From contig NZ_FOJY01000014.1 of the NCBI RefSeq assembly GCF_900112085.1, positions 30,676-94,675 on the forward strand: a stretch of 64,000 bases of DNA, given 5' to 3'. Position 1 is the stretch's first letter. Each line of letters opens with the position of its first letter. Source of the stretch: Acetitomaculum ruminis DSM 5522. GTDB lineage: Bacteria > Bacillota > Clostridia > Lachnospirales > Lachnospiraceae. This document shows, piece by piece, positions 27,618 through 36,712 of the stretch. A program made the position numbers and the translations under genes. Below the pieces are notes generated by a model that made no database searches, was not told the origin of the DNA, and saw only the letters and a program-made list of their open reading frames with translations.

Positions 27618-29341
27618 ATCACTTCACCTCCTGCATCAACAGCATTTTTATCATCAAATTTAAAAATCAATGGTTGATAATCTCCTGTTACTAGAGGCCT
27701 TTTAATAATCTTGATTTTCCCATTCTTTTTTATGGAATTAATATATAAATCAAAATCTTTGCTTTCCAAAGGATAGCTTTTATTTTCTGAAAATCCATGC
27801 CAACGGGTTTCTTTCCTTGCCTTTAAATGCTCAATTAAAGATAGACTTATTATTAATCTTTCTTTGATTTCATATATCTGCAATAGTTCATCTGTATCTT
27901 CTGCTGATAAGCCTTTTAAAACCTCAAATAAACCTTCAATTTTTTCTTTGGCAAGATTAAGTCCGGTTTCATTATATTGATAATTTTTTGAAATTCCTCC
28001 GGCATATTCATCCATTATTTTTTGCATGCTCTCCTCGAGTTGTTCAATGGATATAATTCCCTGCTCATTGTTTAAATATCTTTCATATTCACTAATAATT
28101 TCTTTTTCACCATCCACCTGAGCATGCTCAACTTCATTTTTGAGATAATCCATAATGGAATGAGCAGCAAGTTTTCCTTCAGCTAAAGCTCCAGTTACAT
28201 ATTTTTGAGGTGCACCCCCTGCCACATCTCCTGCAGCATATAACCCTTTTATTGTAGTGGCTCTATTATTATCCACCCAGAAACCGCTGGCAGTATGTCC
28301 CCCCACTATATAGGGTTCCGTACCTTCAATTTCAACATTATTTTGAGAAGGTCCTTTTCCTGCTTCTATCCACTTTAGGGTTTGAGAGGGTGCCATGTTT
28401 AGATAGGCTTTATATAAATCCTCCTCCTGCTCTTTTGAAATTTCGTCTGTTTTTAAATAGCATGGACCCTTTCCATCTTTGTTTTCCTCTGTAGTTCCAT
28501 ATACCCTTTCACATGTGGCAAGTCCATATTTATTTTCATAAATTTCTCCATAACTGTTAATCTGTTTTGCTCTAACTCCCTGGGCAATAGTTCCTGTAGG
28601 TGCTATGGTATCCTTGCATCTAAGAGCAATAAATCTCATTTCAAAAGTTGTCATTTCTGCTCCGGCATTTATACCCATTGCATATCCCCCACCGGTATTA
28701 AAAGGCGGATACCACATCTTATGTCTTGAAAATCCGGGATTATTTGGTCTGTATATACCTGCGGCCCCTCCTGTAGAGATAAGAACTGCCCTGGCATTAA
28801 TTACATAGGCCTCATTTTTATTTACATCAAACCCCACAGCTGCGTACACTTTATTATCTTTTACCAACAAATCCGTAATATTAAGATGATTTATAACTGA
28901 AATATTTTCTGAAGATTCAGCCATTTTTGCCAAAATAGGTTTGATGTTTTCTCCGTTAATTTTAATGTTTCTATTTCCTCTGGTAACATATTTACCCTTT
29001 TCATCCTTTAAAATCACAAGTCCGTTTTCTTCAAGAATTCCGGTTACTTCATTAAGGTTTTCTGAAATCGACAAAAGTAAGTCTTCTCTTACAATACCCT
29101 TAGCATCATTCTTACAATAATCCACATAATCCTTGGGAGTTCTGCCCTCAGTTATATAGGCATTTATGGCATTTACTCCCGCAGCAAGACATCCGCTTCT
29201 TTTAATATTTGCCTTTTCAGCAATTATTACCTTAAAATCACCCTGTTTAGAAAAAGTGTAGGCTGCATAGCATCCTGCCGTTCCACCACCTATTATCAAA
29301 ATATCTGTATTAATTTTCTTAATATCCATTGACTTTCTCAT
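27614..29341 (-). CDS. aprA: Adenylylsulfate reductase alpha-like flavoprotein
   Basis: 575 residues, a fumarate-reductase-type flavoprotein. The FAD-binding N-terminus is DILIIGGGTAGCYAAYTF followed by RSGCLAAGVNAINAY; the middle has HKMWYPPFNTGGGYAMGINAGAEMTTFEMRFIALR and APTGTIAQGV, characteristic of AprA rather than succinate dehydrogenase. A covalent-flavin His is not expected. It reduces APS to sulfite and AMP. Placement between a sulfate importer and cysDN shows an assimilatory use. AGGTAGG precedes the ATG; a second in-frame ATG four codons on is also possible. Confidence 0.9.
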   Translation of the reverse strand: MRKSMDIKKINTDILIIGGGTAGCYAAYTFSKQGDFKVIIAEKANIKRSGCLAAGVNAINAYITEGRTPKDYVDYCKNDAKGIVREDLLLSISENLNEVTGILEENGLVILKDEKGKYVTRGNRNIKINGENIKPILAKMAESSENISVINHLNITDLLVKDNKVYAAVGFDVNKNEAYVINARAVLISTGGAAGIYRPNNPGFSRHKMWYPPFNTGGGYAMGINAGAEMTTFEMRFIALRCKDTIAPTGTIAQGVRAKQINSYGEIYENKYGLATCERVYGTTEENKDGKGPCYLKTDEISKEQEEDLYKAYLNMAPSQTLKWIEAGKGPSQNNVEIEGTEPYIVGGHTASGFWVDNNRATTIKGLYAAGDVAGGAPQKYVTGALAEGKLAAHSIMDYLKNEVEHAQVDGEKEIISEYERYLNNEQGIISIEQLEESMQKIMDEYAGGISKNYQYNETGLNLAKEKIEGLFEVLKGLSAEDTDELLQIYEIKERLIISLSLIEHLKARKETRWHGFSENKSYPLESKDFDLYINSIKKNGKIKIIKRPLVTGDYQPLIFKFDDKNAVDAGGEVI

Positions 29342-29351
29342 AAATACCTAC

Positions 29352-30413
29352 CTAAATAACCATTTCTTCTTCTACCAATGAGCTGTTATTTGCCAGAATA
29401 ACTTCATTATCTTTTACTATGTAAAGTCGGTGAATAAATACATCAACTTTTTCTCCCAGATTTATTTCTGCATCATTGATACTTCTTATGGCCGAAATAA
29501 TATTTCCATGAATTTTAACCTTTATTTCAATGCTACTGCCCCTGAAAATTTTGTCACAAACAGTGCCTTCTTCTGCAGAATTTGCATATTGAATACTTTC
29601 ACCTTTTTTAAAAACACTTACAAACTCAGGTCTGATATATGCTTTTTCTCCCTCTTGTTTTCTGTCAAAATATCTAAAATCCTGGTAGTTTTCCACTGCT
29701 ACGGAATTTCCTATAAATTCAGCTACAAAAGGTGTGGCAGGATTTTTATATAATTCCTGTGGAGAACCCACCTGTTCAACTCTTCCTTTGTTAGTAACTA
29801 CTATTTCATCCGCAACTTCAATGGCTTCATCCTGATCATGTGTAACAAAAATACTTGTTATATTAAGTCTGGTTATCATCTGTCTAAGCCAGGTTCTAAG
29901 CTCTAATCTTACCTTTGCATCAATAGCCGCAAAGGGCTCGTCTAAAAGAAGAATCTGAGGATTATGAGCCAATGCTCTGGCAAAAGCTACCCTTTGTTGC
30001 TGACCACCTGATAACTGGCTTGGATATCTTTTTTCAAGTCCTTGACAGTTAATTAACTCCAAAAGTTCATTTACCCTTTCTTTTACCTTACTTTCCGGTG
30101 TCTTTTTTACTCTAAGACCAAAAGCAATATTGTCAAAAACTGTCATATATCTAAATAATGCATAATTTTGAAATACAAAACCAATTCCTCTTTCACTTCC
30201 TGGAATATTATTAACAACTTTTCCATCTATAATAACTTCTCCCGAATCAGGATTTTCAAGGCCTGCAATCATTCTAAGAATTGTTGTTTTTCCACTTCCC
30301 GAAGGTCCTAAAAGTGCTACAAGCTTTCCTTTTTCAATGGAAAAATTAATATTTTTAGATGCATGGAATTTTTTAAAATGTTTATTTATATCATGAAGCT
30401 CAACATATGCCAT
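29352..30413 (-). CDS. cysA: Sulfate/thiosulfate ABC transporter ATPase
   Basis: 353 residues; the start at 30413 has AGGGTG six bases upstream, while an in-frame GTG three codons before overlaps that site. Walker A GPSGSGKTT, Q-loop VFQNYALF, signature LSGGQQQR, Walker B ILLLDEPFAAIDAKVR and HDQDEA are present. A C-terminal extension of about 110 residues with a TOBE-like regulatory fold follows, as in CysA. With CysT and CysW it makes the sulfate importer. It is directly followed by aprA, 10 bases away. Confidence 0.93.
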   Translation of the reverse strand: MAYVELHDINKHFKKFHASKNINFSIEKGKLVALLGPSGSGKTTILRMIAGLENPDSGEVIIDGKVVNNIPGSERGIGFVFQNYALFRYMTVFDNIAFGLRVKKTPESKVKERVNELLELINCQGLEKRYPSQLSGGQQQRVAFARALAHNPQILLLDEPFAAIDAKVRLELRTWLRQMITRLNITSIFVTHDQDEAIEVADEIVVTNKGRVEQVGSPQELYKNPATPFVAEFIGNSVAVENYQDFRYFDRKQEGEKAYIRPEFVSVFKKGESIQYANSAEEGTVCDKIFRGSSIEIKVKIHGNIISAIRSINDAEINLGEKVDVFIHRLYIVKDNEVILANNSSLVEEEMVI

Positions 30414-30443
30414 ATCATTCACCCTTCTAAACTACTAAAATCA

Positions 30444-31274
30444 TTATTTCTTTATATCTAAATTTTTCTCTCCCCTTTTTTCAATTACCAGCCTTAAAAC
30501 TAATACTACAACTGCAAATATTACTAATATCGAAGAAGCTGCAAAGGCTCCGGTAAAATCGTAACCCTGATACAATAGTTCAATATAAAGAGGTAATGTG
30601 TTGGTTTTTCCCCTTAAATGCCCGGATAAAACTGAAACAGCTCCAAATTCTCCTATAGATCTTGCCGTACAAAGTACTATTCCATAAAGAAGCGCCCATT
30701 TCACATTAGGAAAAGTTACTTTTTTAAAAATCTTAAATAATCCCGCTCCCATAAGAGCAGCCGCTTCCTCCTCATCTGTTCCTTGAGATGTTAATACCGG
30801 AATAAGTTCCCTTGAAATAAAAGGAAATGTAACAAATATGGTAGCCAAAACAATTCCCGGTACTGCAAAAATAATCTGTATCCCGTAGGAATCTAATATG
30901 GGAAATAAACTACTTTGTCTTCCAAAAGTCAAAACATAAATCAAACCTGCTATAATAGGGGAAACCGTTACCGGTAAATCAATAAAAGTTGATAAAATTT
31001 TTTTTCCTCTAAATGTATATTTAGTAATAAGCCAGGCTGCAAAAACTCCAAATATTGTGTTTACAACAACTGCAATTAATGTTGCTTCTAAAGTTAATAA
31101 TGCCGCCTTAATTGCATATTCATCAGAAATTGCATTAACATATGCAGCTACCCCGTTTTTCAAAGCAGTTATAATTATGTAAATCAGGGGAAGTATCAAA
31201 AATACCCCAAGAAATATAAAACTGATAATTATCAGAAAATATTTTAATGCTTTATTTTCTTTTCTCAAATTCAT
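30444..31274 (-). CDS. cysW: Sulfate ABC transporter permease CysW
   Basis: 276 residues; the start at 31274 has AGGAG seven bases upstream, 10 bases after the cysT stop. About six membrane segments are visible, with the ATPase-contact loop EEEAAALMGAGLFKIFKKVTFPNV and the CysW pattern ARSIGEFGAVSVLSGHLRGKTNTLPLYIE. It is the second permease of the heterodimer. The order sbp-cysT-cysW-cysA is the usual one for sulfate importers. Confidence 0.95.
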   Translation of the reverse strand: MNLRKENKALKYFLIIISFIFLGVFLILPLIYIIITALKNGVAAYVNAISDEYAIKAALLTLEATLIAVVVNTIFGVFAAWLITKYTFRGKKILSTFIDLPVTVSPIIAGLIYVLTFGRQSSLFPILDSYGIQIIFAVPGIVLATIFVTFPFISRELIPVLTSQGTDEEEAAALMGAGLFKIFKKVTFPNVKWALLYGIVLCTARSIGEFGAVSVLSGHLRGKTNTLPLYIELLYQGYDFTGAFAASSILVIFAVVVLVLRLVIEKRGEKNLDIKK

Positions 31275-31284
31275 ACAAATACTC

Positions 31285-32118
31285 CTAAATTTTTCCATTC
31301 ACTCTTTTTGAAACAATACCTTGAGCCAATGCATTTACTGACAAAATAACTACTGAAATAGCCAACATTACAAGAGCAATAGATGTCGCTGCCGAATAAT
31401 CAAATTCTTGAAGCTCAGACATTATAAGAAGTGGTGCAATCTCTGTTTCATAAGGGGTATTACCTGCTATAAAAACAACACTTCCATATTCACCAATAGA
31501 TCTGGCAAAGGCTAGGGTAAACCCGGAAATAATGGCAGGTAGTATTTCCGGAAAGATTACTTTTAAAAAAGTAGTTTTGGAATCTGCACCTAAAATAAAA
31601 GCTGCTTCTTCATACTTAATATCAATTTTTTCTAATACAGGTTGTACACTTCGAACAACAAAAGGGATTCCTATAAAAATAAGTGCTATGGTAATTCCAA
31701 TTCTTGTATAAGCAATCTTAATTCCAAACAATTTATAAAAAATCTGTCCTACCCATCCATTTGTCGTGGTCAAATGTGTAAGAGATATACCGGCAACTGC
31801 AGTAGGAAGCGCAAAAGGAAGTTCGATAATACCATCAATAAATCTTTTTCCTTTAAAATCATATCTCACCAATACCCAAGCCAATGCCAGACCCATAAAA
31901 ACATTTATCAAAGAAGCAATAAATGATGTTGATATGGAAACAAAATATCCTGATAAAACCCTTGGTCTTGTAACTGTATATATAAATTCCGAAAAACTAA
32001 GCTTTGCAGAAAAGATTACCAGTGAAGAAAGTGGAATTAAAACCACAATACTAAGTATGCTAATTGTTATCCCCATTGAAATTCCAAATCCAGGTATTAT
32101 TCTCTTTTTCTTATTCAT
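31285..32118 (-). CDS. cysT: Sulfate ABC transporter permease CysT
   Basis: 277 residues with about six membrane segments. The family pattern ELPFALPTAVAGISLTHL and the contact loop YEEAAFILGADSKTTFLKVIFPEI are visible, followed by ARSIGEYGSVVFIAGNTPYETEIAPLLI. GAGAGGAT stands about 11 bases upstream. It forms the membrane channel with CysW. Confidence 0.95.
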   Translation of the reverse strand: MNKKKRIIPGFGISMGITISILSIVVLIPLSSLVIFSAKLSFSEFIYTVTRPRVLSGYFVSISTSFIASLINVFMGLALAWVLVRYDFKGKRFIDGIIELPFALPTAVAGISLTHLTTTNGWVGQIFYKLFGIKIAYTRIGITIALIFIGIPFVVRSVQPVLEKIDIKYEEAAFILGADSKTTFLKVIFPEILPAIISGFTLAFARSIGEYGSVVFIAGNTPYETEIAPLLIMSELQEFDYSAATSIALVMLAISVVILSVNALAQGIVSKRVNGKI

Positions 32119-32157
32119 TTTCTGATAATCCTCTCTACAAAAACTTTTATTTCTAAA

Positions 32158-33249
32158 CTATTCTTCGTAAATACTATCGAAGTTTGCTCCATCCGCAAAA
32201 TGAGTTGCACGAGCTTTTTTCCAGCCTCCGAAATGATTAATGTCAGTCAGTGTAATTTTGTCATTAATCCATTTTCCATCTTCCGGAATTTTAGTTATAG
32301 TATCTGAATTTTCTGAAGAAACATACTCATTGTAAATTTCCTTTGTACTTGGACGATAGAAATTCTCTGCTTCTATTTCCTGTGCTTCATCAGAATACAG
32401 ATAACTTAAATACTCTTTAGCAACATCTTGAGTTTCATGTTTTTTAGCCACTTCATCTACTACTGCAACTGTTGGCTGGCAAAGAATTGATACGGAAGGA
32501 ACAACAATTTCATATTCACCCGGATATTCCTTAAGTGAAAGAAATGCTTCATTCTCCCAGGCAATAAGCACATCTCCCTGTTTATTTTCTACAAAAGATG
32601 TAGTAGCACCTCTTGCACCTGAATCAAGAACAACAACATTACTGTAAAGTTTTTTAATTGAATCAAGAATATCTGATTCGCTTTGTCCTTGTTGTTCGAA
32701 ATAATACCATGCAGCAAGATAATTCCACATTGCACCGCCTGAAGTCTTTGGATTCGGTGTGATTACTCCCACATCATCTCTAATTAAATCATTCCAGTCT
32801 TTTATATTCTTTGGATTTCCGGAGCGAACAAGAAATACAATTGTTGATGTGTATGGTGAACTGTCAAGATCAAATTCAGATGTAAATCCATCATCAATAA
32901 GTCCTGCATCTGCAACTACCTGAACATCTCCTTCAAGAGCAAGTGTAACAACATCAGCTTCCAGACCATTCGCCACCTCAAGAGCCTGTTTTCCTGAACC
33001 ACCATGGGATTGTGTTACTTCAACCGTATCTCCGAATTCCTCTTTATAATGTTTTTCAAAAAGTTCATTATATGCTGCATATAATTCTCTTGTTGGATCG
33101 TAAGATACATTTGTTAGTTCGATTGTTTTTCCCCCTTCACCTTCTGCTTTTGCACTTATATCATTAGTGCTACTTTTAGAATTTCCGCATCCTAAAATCG
33201 ATGCTCCAATTGCTGCAATTAATAAAATAGATAAAATTCTTTTTTTCAT
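32158..33249 (-). CDS. sbp: Sulfate/thiosulfate-binding lipoprotein
   Basis: 363 residues; the start at 33249 has GGAGG nine bases upstream. A lipoprotein signal ends ILGC. The mature protein has the sulfate-binding family pattern NVSYDPTRELYAAYNELF and TQSHGGSGKQALEVANGLEADVVTLAL, which includes the anion-contacting Ser/Gly residues. It captures sulfate or thiosulfate outside the cell. It is the first gene of the operon that continues through cysTWA, aprAB and cysDN. A clear promoter lies 46 bases upstream. Confidence 0.95.
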   Translation of the reverse strand: MKKRILSILLIAAIGASILGCGNSKSSTNDISAKAEGEGGKTIELTNVSYDPTRELYAAYNELFEKHYKEEFGDTVEVTQSHGGSGKQALEVANGLEADVVTLALEGDVQVVADAGLIDDGFTSEFDLDSSPYTSTIVFLVRSGNPKNIKDWNDLIRDDVGVITPNPKTSGGAMWNYLAAWYYFEQQGQSESDILDSIKKLYSNVVVLDSGARGATTSFVENKQGDVLIAWENEAFLSLKEYPGEYEIVVPSVSILCQPTVAVVDEVAKKHETQDVAKEYLSYLYSDEAQEIEAENFYRPSTKEIYNEYVSSENSDTITKIPEDGKWINDKITLTDINHFGGWKKARATHFADGANFDSIYEE

Positions 33250-33300
33250 AATTTTCTTCCTCCAATTTTTAATCACTACTTTCTCTATCTGGTAAGTAGG

Positions 33301-33329
33301 ATTATATGTCAGAAATGACGTAAATTCAA
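33301..33329 (-). promoter_or_regulatory. Promoter of the sulfate operon with an internal inverted repeat
   Basis: Read on the minus strand: TTGAAT (33329-33324), 17 bases, TATAAT (33306-33301). The spacer holds the imperfect inverted repeat ACGTCATTTCTGACAT, a TCA-N4-TGA dyad that overlaps the -10 element and would suit a repressor. The regulator is not encoded next to it. Confidence 0.75.
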
Positions 33330-33385
33330 TACTTTTGGTTACTGTATAATTTTAGAGCCAGCTATAAATTCAATTTATAACCACA

Positions 33386-33423
33386 AAAAAATCCCTCTTT
33401 ACTATTTAAATAGTAAAGAGAGA
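33386..33423 (-). terminator. Terminator of the gpx-TSCPD pair
   Basis: A 13-bp perfect palindromic stem CTCTTTACTATTT (33395-33407) with AAATAGTAAAGAG (33408-33420); on the minus strand it is followed by seven Ts. Confidence 0.88.
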
Positions 33424-33516
33424 TTATAGAAAAATTGAGTATCGTGTTGTCTTATATATATCTAAAAAAGAAGACTTTTAAATTATACTGTGAACTCTAC
33501 TTACAAAAATTATTTA

Positions 33517-33789
33517 TTATCCAACCTTTTCTGCAATTGATTTATCAAATGCTTTTCTTACGGCAATAGATAATTGGTTAGAGCAAGAAGTTGGTCTTCT
33601 GCCACATTTAATCCCGCCTAATTTACTTTCAATTTCATCTACTGTCATTCCATCAACTAATGATGAAATTGCCTTTAAATTTCCATTGCATCCACCATAA
33701 AAGGAAATATTTTTAACCTTATCTCCGTCTAAATCAAAGCTTATCACCTGTGAACAGGTATTTTCTGTAGTATAATCAAAATGTTTCAA
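33517..33789 (-). CDS. TSCPD-domain protein
   Basis: 90 residues of the small TSCPD family (TIGR03905-like). Characteristic pieces are FYGGCNGNLKAISSLVDGM and KCGRRPTSCSNQLSIAV, with four conserved Cys. Such domains occur alone or at the end of B12-dependent ribonucleotide reductases and may bind metal. The start is TTG at 33789 with AGGAGG nine bases upstream; no ATG fits. It follows the peroxidase gene by one base pair of spacing and is co-transcribed. Confidence 0.85.
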   Translation of the reverse strand: MKHFDYTTENTCSQVISFDLDGDKVKNISFYGGCNGNLKAISSLVDGMTVDEIESKLGGIKCGRRPTSCSNQLSIAVRKAFDKSIAEKVG

Positions 33790-33790
33790 A

Positions 33791-34330
33791 TTAGAGTACC
33801 TCCTGTATTTTTTCCTTTACTTTACCAATATTCGTTGTAGGCTCAAACCTTTCAACTATCTCACCATTCTTATCAATTAAAAATTTGGTGAAATTCCATT
33901 TTACATTGCCATTTTTCTTATAATCTTTATCCATTTTCTTTACAACCGGTGCTAAAACCAGCTTCATAGGACCGCTAAATCCCTCGAATTTTGTATTTTC
34001 GCTAAGCCATTTAAATAGTGGACTGGCATTATCTCCCAAAACATCAATCTTGCTAAACTGTTCAAAAGTAATACCAAATCTTCCTGTACAAAAACTATGA
34101 ATTTCTTCATCACTTCCCGGCGCCTGATCTGCAAATTGGTTACATGGAAAATCCAATATTTCCAATCCTTTATCCTTTAACTCTTCATACATATCTTGAA
34201 GCTCGTCATATTGAGGAGTAAATCCACAACCTGTTGCAGTGTTTACAACCAAAACTGTCTTTCCCTTATATTTTGAAAGATCAACTTCTGTTCCATCCTG
34301 TGCCATTACTTTAAAATCATATAAATTCAT
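33791..34330 (-). CDS. Glutathione peroxidase family protein
   Basis: 179 residues, thioredoxin fold. The peroxidatic residue is Cys35 in NTATGCGFTPQYDEL, followed by the Gln in DFPCNQFADQAPGSDEE and the Trp/Asn pair in KWNFTKFLI, all typical of GPx. In Clostridia such Cys enzymes reduce peroxides with thioredoxin rather than glutathione. AGGAGG precedes the ATG. Palindromic TTG-N-CAA sites lie upstream (see the next region), which may link it to a redox regulator. Confidence 0.92.
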   Translation of the reverse strand: MNLYDFKVMAQDGTEVDLSKYKGKTVLVVNTATGCGFTPQYDELQDMYEELKDKGLEILDFPCNQFADQAPGSDEEIHSFCTGRFGITFEQFSKIDVLGDNASPLFKWLSENTKFEGFSGPMKLVLAPVVKKMDKDYKKNGNVKWNFTKFLIDKNGEIVERFEPTTNIGKVKEKIQEVL

Positions 34331-34945
34331 TGCTTACCTCCTGTAATTCATTCAAAATATTATTTATATCTCGCTGTATTTTTCTATAGGTCATTTTTAA
34401 TTAATTATAATTATATTCCTATTGCAATAAACTTCTTTTGCACAATTGACTTATAACAAGAGAAACTTAACTTAATTTTTTGCTTTAAATTCTCTATTCT
34501 TTTTATATCTCTTGTGCGCAATTAAGTTGTGTTGTTTATAATTAAGATTGTACACAATCTATTTTATTTTGTCAATAATTAATTTTAAAAACTTTCTTAG
34601 ATACTCGTTCATACTGTAATACTTAAAGTAAGAATCCCCGAATTTAGATATTAACTTTTTTCTATTTTATGTCTAAATATTATTTATTTATCAATCAGTT
34701 ATTAAAAATTTATACTTAATTAAAAATAATTAATTTATTATTAACATTATATAATATAATTGTATAATTAATTATGTAATTAAATCATGACTTTTTATGC
34801 GTTTTTGTGATCACCAAAACATTTATCTTCTTCTCTTTCGAGAATAGGTTATTTTACGATAATTATTTAATTCTAATTAAAAAGTTTATGTGACTTTTTA
34901 ATGTATTAATATTTAATATTTCTAAAATTTTTAAAAATGATTTGG
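34331..34945. other. Long intergenic region with TTG...CAA palindromes
   Basis: About 615 bases, almost all A/T, without genes. It must carry the gpx promoter. Three related dyads lie here: TTGCACAA (34438), TTGTGCGCAA (34512-34521) and GATTGTACACAATC (34546-34559). They look like MarR/OhrR-type operators but do not match the Bacillus OhrR site closely. The right half holds only AT-rich sequence. Confidence 0.45.
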
Positions 34946-35488
34946 AGGAACAACACGAAAAAATTTTTTTGCTTTATTTATGTTATTTATGATTTTGGGG
35001 TCATGTAAAGCGGACATTCGAAATCCGCTTCGCTACTTCCTCATGAACGCAGTGTAAGCAATCAAGTAAATGCTTCACAGATTTATAATTCTAATAACCT
35101 CAGTAAATTTGACACTATTCATCAAATTAATTATAAGCAAGATATTAACGAAATCTATGGTTCAGCTACGTTAGAAAAATATCAGGATTATACAAGGAAT
35201 GAGTATGAAATCAAATCCTAAAATCTTTAGAAAATTCCAATATAGTTTGACATTACCGGTGTAACATTGTCATCAGAAGCAAAAAATCAAACATATCATA
35301 CCTATTATTCTTCTACAAAGAAAACTTGTAAAATCACTTGTAATTATACAGATGTGTCATATATTTTTACACCGGCTGGAAGAATTGAAATAGCAAGATC
35401 AGATGCATTTCAACAGTTTAAATGGAATTATAAAAAAGGGGTTTATGCAGGAAAAGGTGGATATGGTTCTGCTGATAACTCATTTTAA
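34946..35488 (+). pseudogene. Secreted-protein pseudogene interrupted by a repeat element
   Basis: GGAGGAAC precedes what was a start (now ACG) followed by a signal-peptide-like KKFFCFIYVIY stretch. The reading frame is then broken by repeat element copy A at 35005-35064. Beyond it the frame resumes (QVNASQIYNSNNLSKFD...), meets stop codons near 35218-35250 and continues to a C-terminal end DNSF at 35485. The last 73 residues (from 35267) are open and include TPAGRIEIARSDAFQQF. The family is unknown. Confidence 0.7.
35005..35064 (+). repeat. Structured repeat element, copy A (internally deleted)
   Basis: Contains the first hairpin (GCGGACATTCGAAATCCGC), TTCGCTACTTCCTCATGAACGCAGTG and then jumps directly to TAAGCAATC, so the middle hairpins found in copies B-D are missing. 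It sits inside a broken secreted-protein gene. Confidence 0.75.
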
Positions 35489-35514
35489 TAATATATAATT
35501 AAGGAGGCATTTTT

Positions 35515-35658
35515 ATGAGTCAAATATTTGTTGATACATTATTATTAATTTTTTCATTGCTATCATTTATAGGTGTTTTTGTAATTGCATTTGTCTTAAT
35601 TAAATATTTTGGTAAAAAAAATTCAAATAATGATAAGTCCGCAAATAATTTTAACTAA
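35515..35658 (+). CDS. Small membrane protein (47 residues)
   Basis: A short frame with a strong AAGGAGG site seven bases before the ATG encodes one long hydrophobic segment (FVDTLLLIFSLLSFIGVFVI) followed by a polar tail KYFGKKNSNNDKSANNFN. This is a plausible single-pass membrane protein with its C-terminus in the cytoplasm. It lies 27 bases after the broken secreted-protein gene and was probably co-transcribed. The family is unknown. Confidence 0.6.
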   Translation: MSQIFVDTLLLIFSLLSFIGVFVIAFVLIKYFGKKNSNNDKSANNFN

Positions 35659-35680
35659 GATAATTAATATTATTTTATAA

Positions 35681-35745
35681 CTTAATGAGCTTCTATTTGT
35701 TTTATAACTTATATTTTAAGTAAGATAAATAGAAGCTTATTTTTA
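35681..35745 (+). terminator. Intrinsic terminator
   Basis: ATGAGCTTCTATTT and AAATAGAAGCTTAT form a long stem with an A/T-rich loop, followed by TTTTATTTT. Confidence 0.7.
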
Positions 35746-35824
35746 TTTTATATTTTACAATCTTAAATATATCTTTTTTTATTAATGATTTTGAAAAATA
35801 CACTGGTTGATTATGGTTTACAAG

Positions 35825-36145
35825 ACAAGGTTTTATTAATAATCCTCAAGGTATTGGAGCTGCTACTGAAAAATCAGTTAAATATATTTATTCCACAGTA
35901 ATCCACCATTTTGGAAAAATTGATATTTTATAAATAATGCTGCTGACAAAGATATGGATGGCAACGATACAATAGAAAAAGTCATTAATGATACATTCGC
36001 CGTTATTGTACTCGGAAATATCTTTATGACAAAAGAATTTATCAAGAATCATAATGACTATGAAAGAATAATTAATTTTTCAACTGATTCATCACAGATT
36101 TTCACAGAACAAATAATAAAAAATTCCGGCGGATATGTTTTATAA
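35825..36145 (+). pseudogene. Short-chain dehydrogenase/reductase remnant
   Basis: Fragments of an SDR are readable: QGIGAATEKSVKYIYSTVIHHFGKIDIL, then a stop, then the NNAAD motif and DMDGNDTIEKVINDTFAV... RIINFSTDSSQ. The order matches the middle of an SDR (NNAG motif and the Ser of the active site), but the nucleotide-binding start and the YxxxK end are missing. It is a decayed gene. Confidence 0.65.
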
Positions 36146-36250
36146 TATCTTTCTTTATTTTTCTTTTTTTAGTTCTCTTTTACCTGGAAATAGTTTTACC
36201 ATAATATAATTCTTTATCACACAAGTATTCATTAAACCTCTGTAACATAC

Positions 36251-36391
36251 ACTCATTTGGAAATCTTTCACTCACATTTGAAGTACTTTTACGCACATTT
36301 CAAGAATTTTTACTCACATTTGTAAATCTTTTACTCATATTTGAAGTACTTTCATGCATATTTCAAGAACTTTTACGCATATTTGGAGGCA
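36251..36391 (+). repeat. 21-bp tandem repeat array (about seven units)
   Basis: Units of the type CTCACATTTGAAGTACTTTTA repeat with a 21-base period. Three unit types (…AAATC…, GAAGTAC, CAAGAA) alternate in order twice, giving a 63-base higher-order repeat. There is no spacer, so it is not a CRISPR array. Read on the minus strand, one frame gives VKVLQM-like peptide repeats with stop codons, so a decayed coding repeat is possible. Confidence 0.8.
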
Positions 36392-36564
36392 AAATACAAA
36401 TACATCTCACTTTAATTTTTATAGATTTAATTAATTATTTTTTTTTAATGTAATTTTACTATGACAAAAACTAGTAATTTTTTTACATTGCTATAATAGG
36501 ATCTATAATTCTTATTTCTATTCCTGATTAGTTATCCTTACAATTGCTTTAACTATACATCTCA

Positions 36565-36580
36565 TGTTTCACATGAAACT
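36565..36580. promoter_or_regulatory. parS-like site 1
   Basis: TGTTTCACATGAAACT. It differs from the ParB site consensus TGTTTCACGTGAAACA at the centre (CA for CG) and at the last base. Confidence 0.6.
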
Positions 36581-36712
36581 ATAAAGATAATAATACTTAC
36601 TTCTGAAAACATTTCTTTATACCAATATGGGATAGATAGTGATTAATTTCTTATTATGATATTACTATTGAAATTCTATATTTCTAACACAAATATTCCA
36701 ATTTACTGACCA

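Noticed and set aside
36251..36391. CRISPR array
   Set aside because: The 21-base units are directly adjacent, without spacers, and vary in sequence; no cas genes are near.
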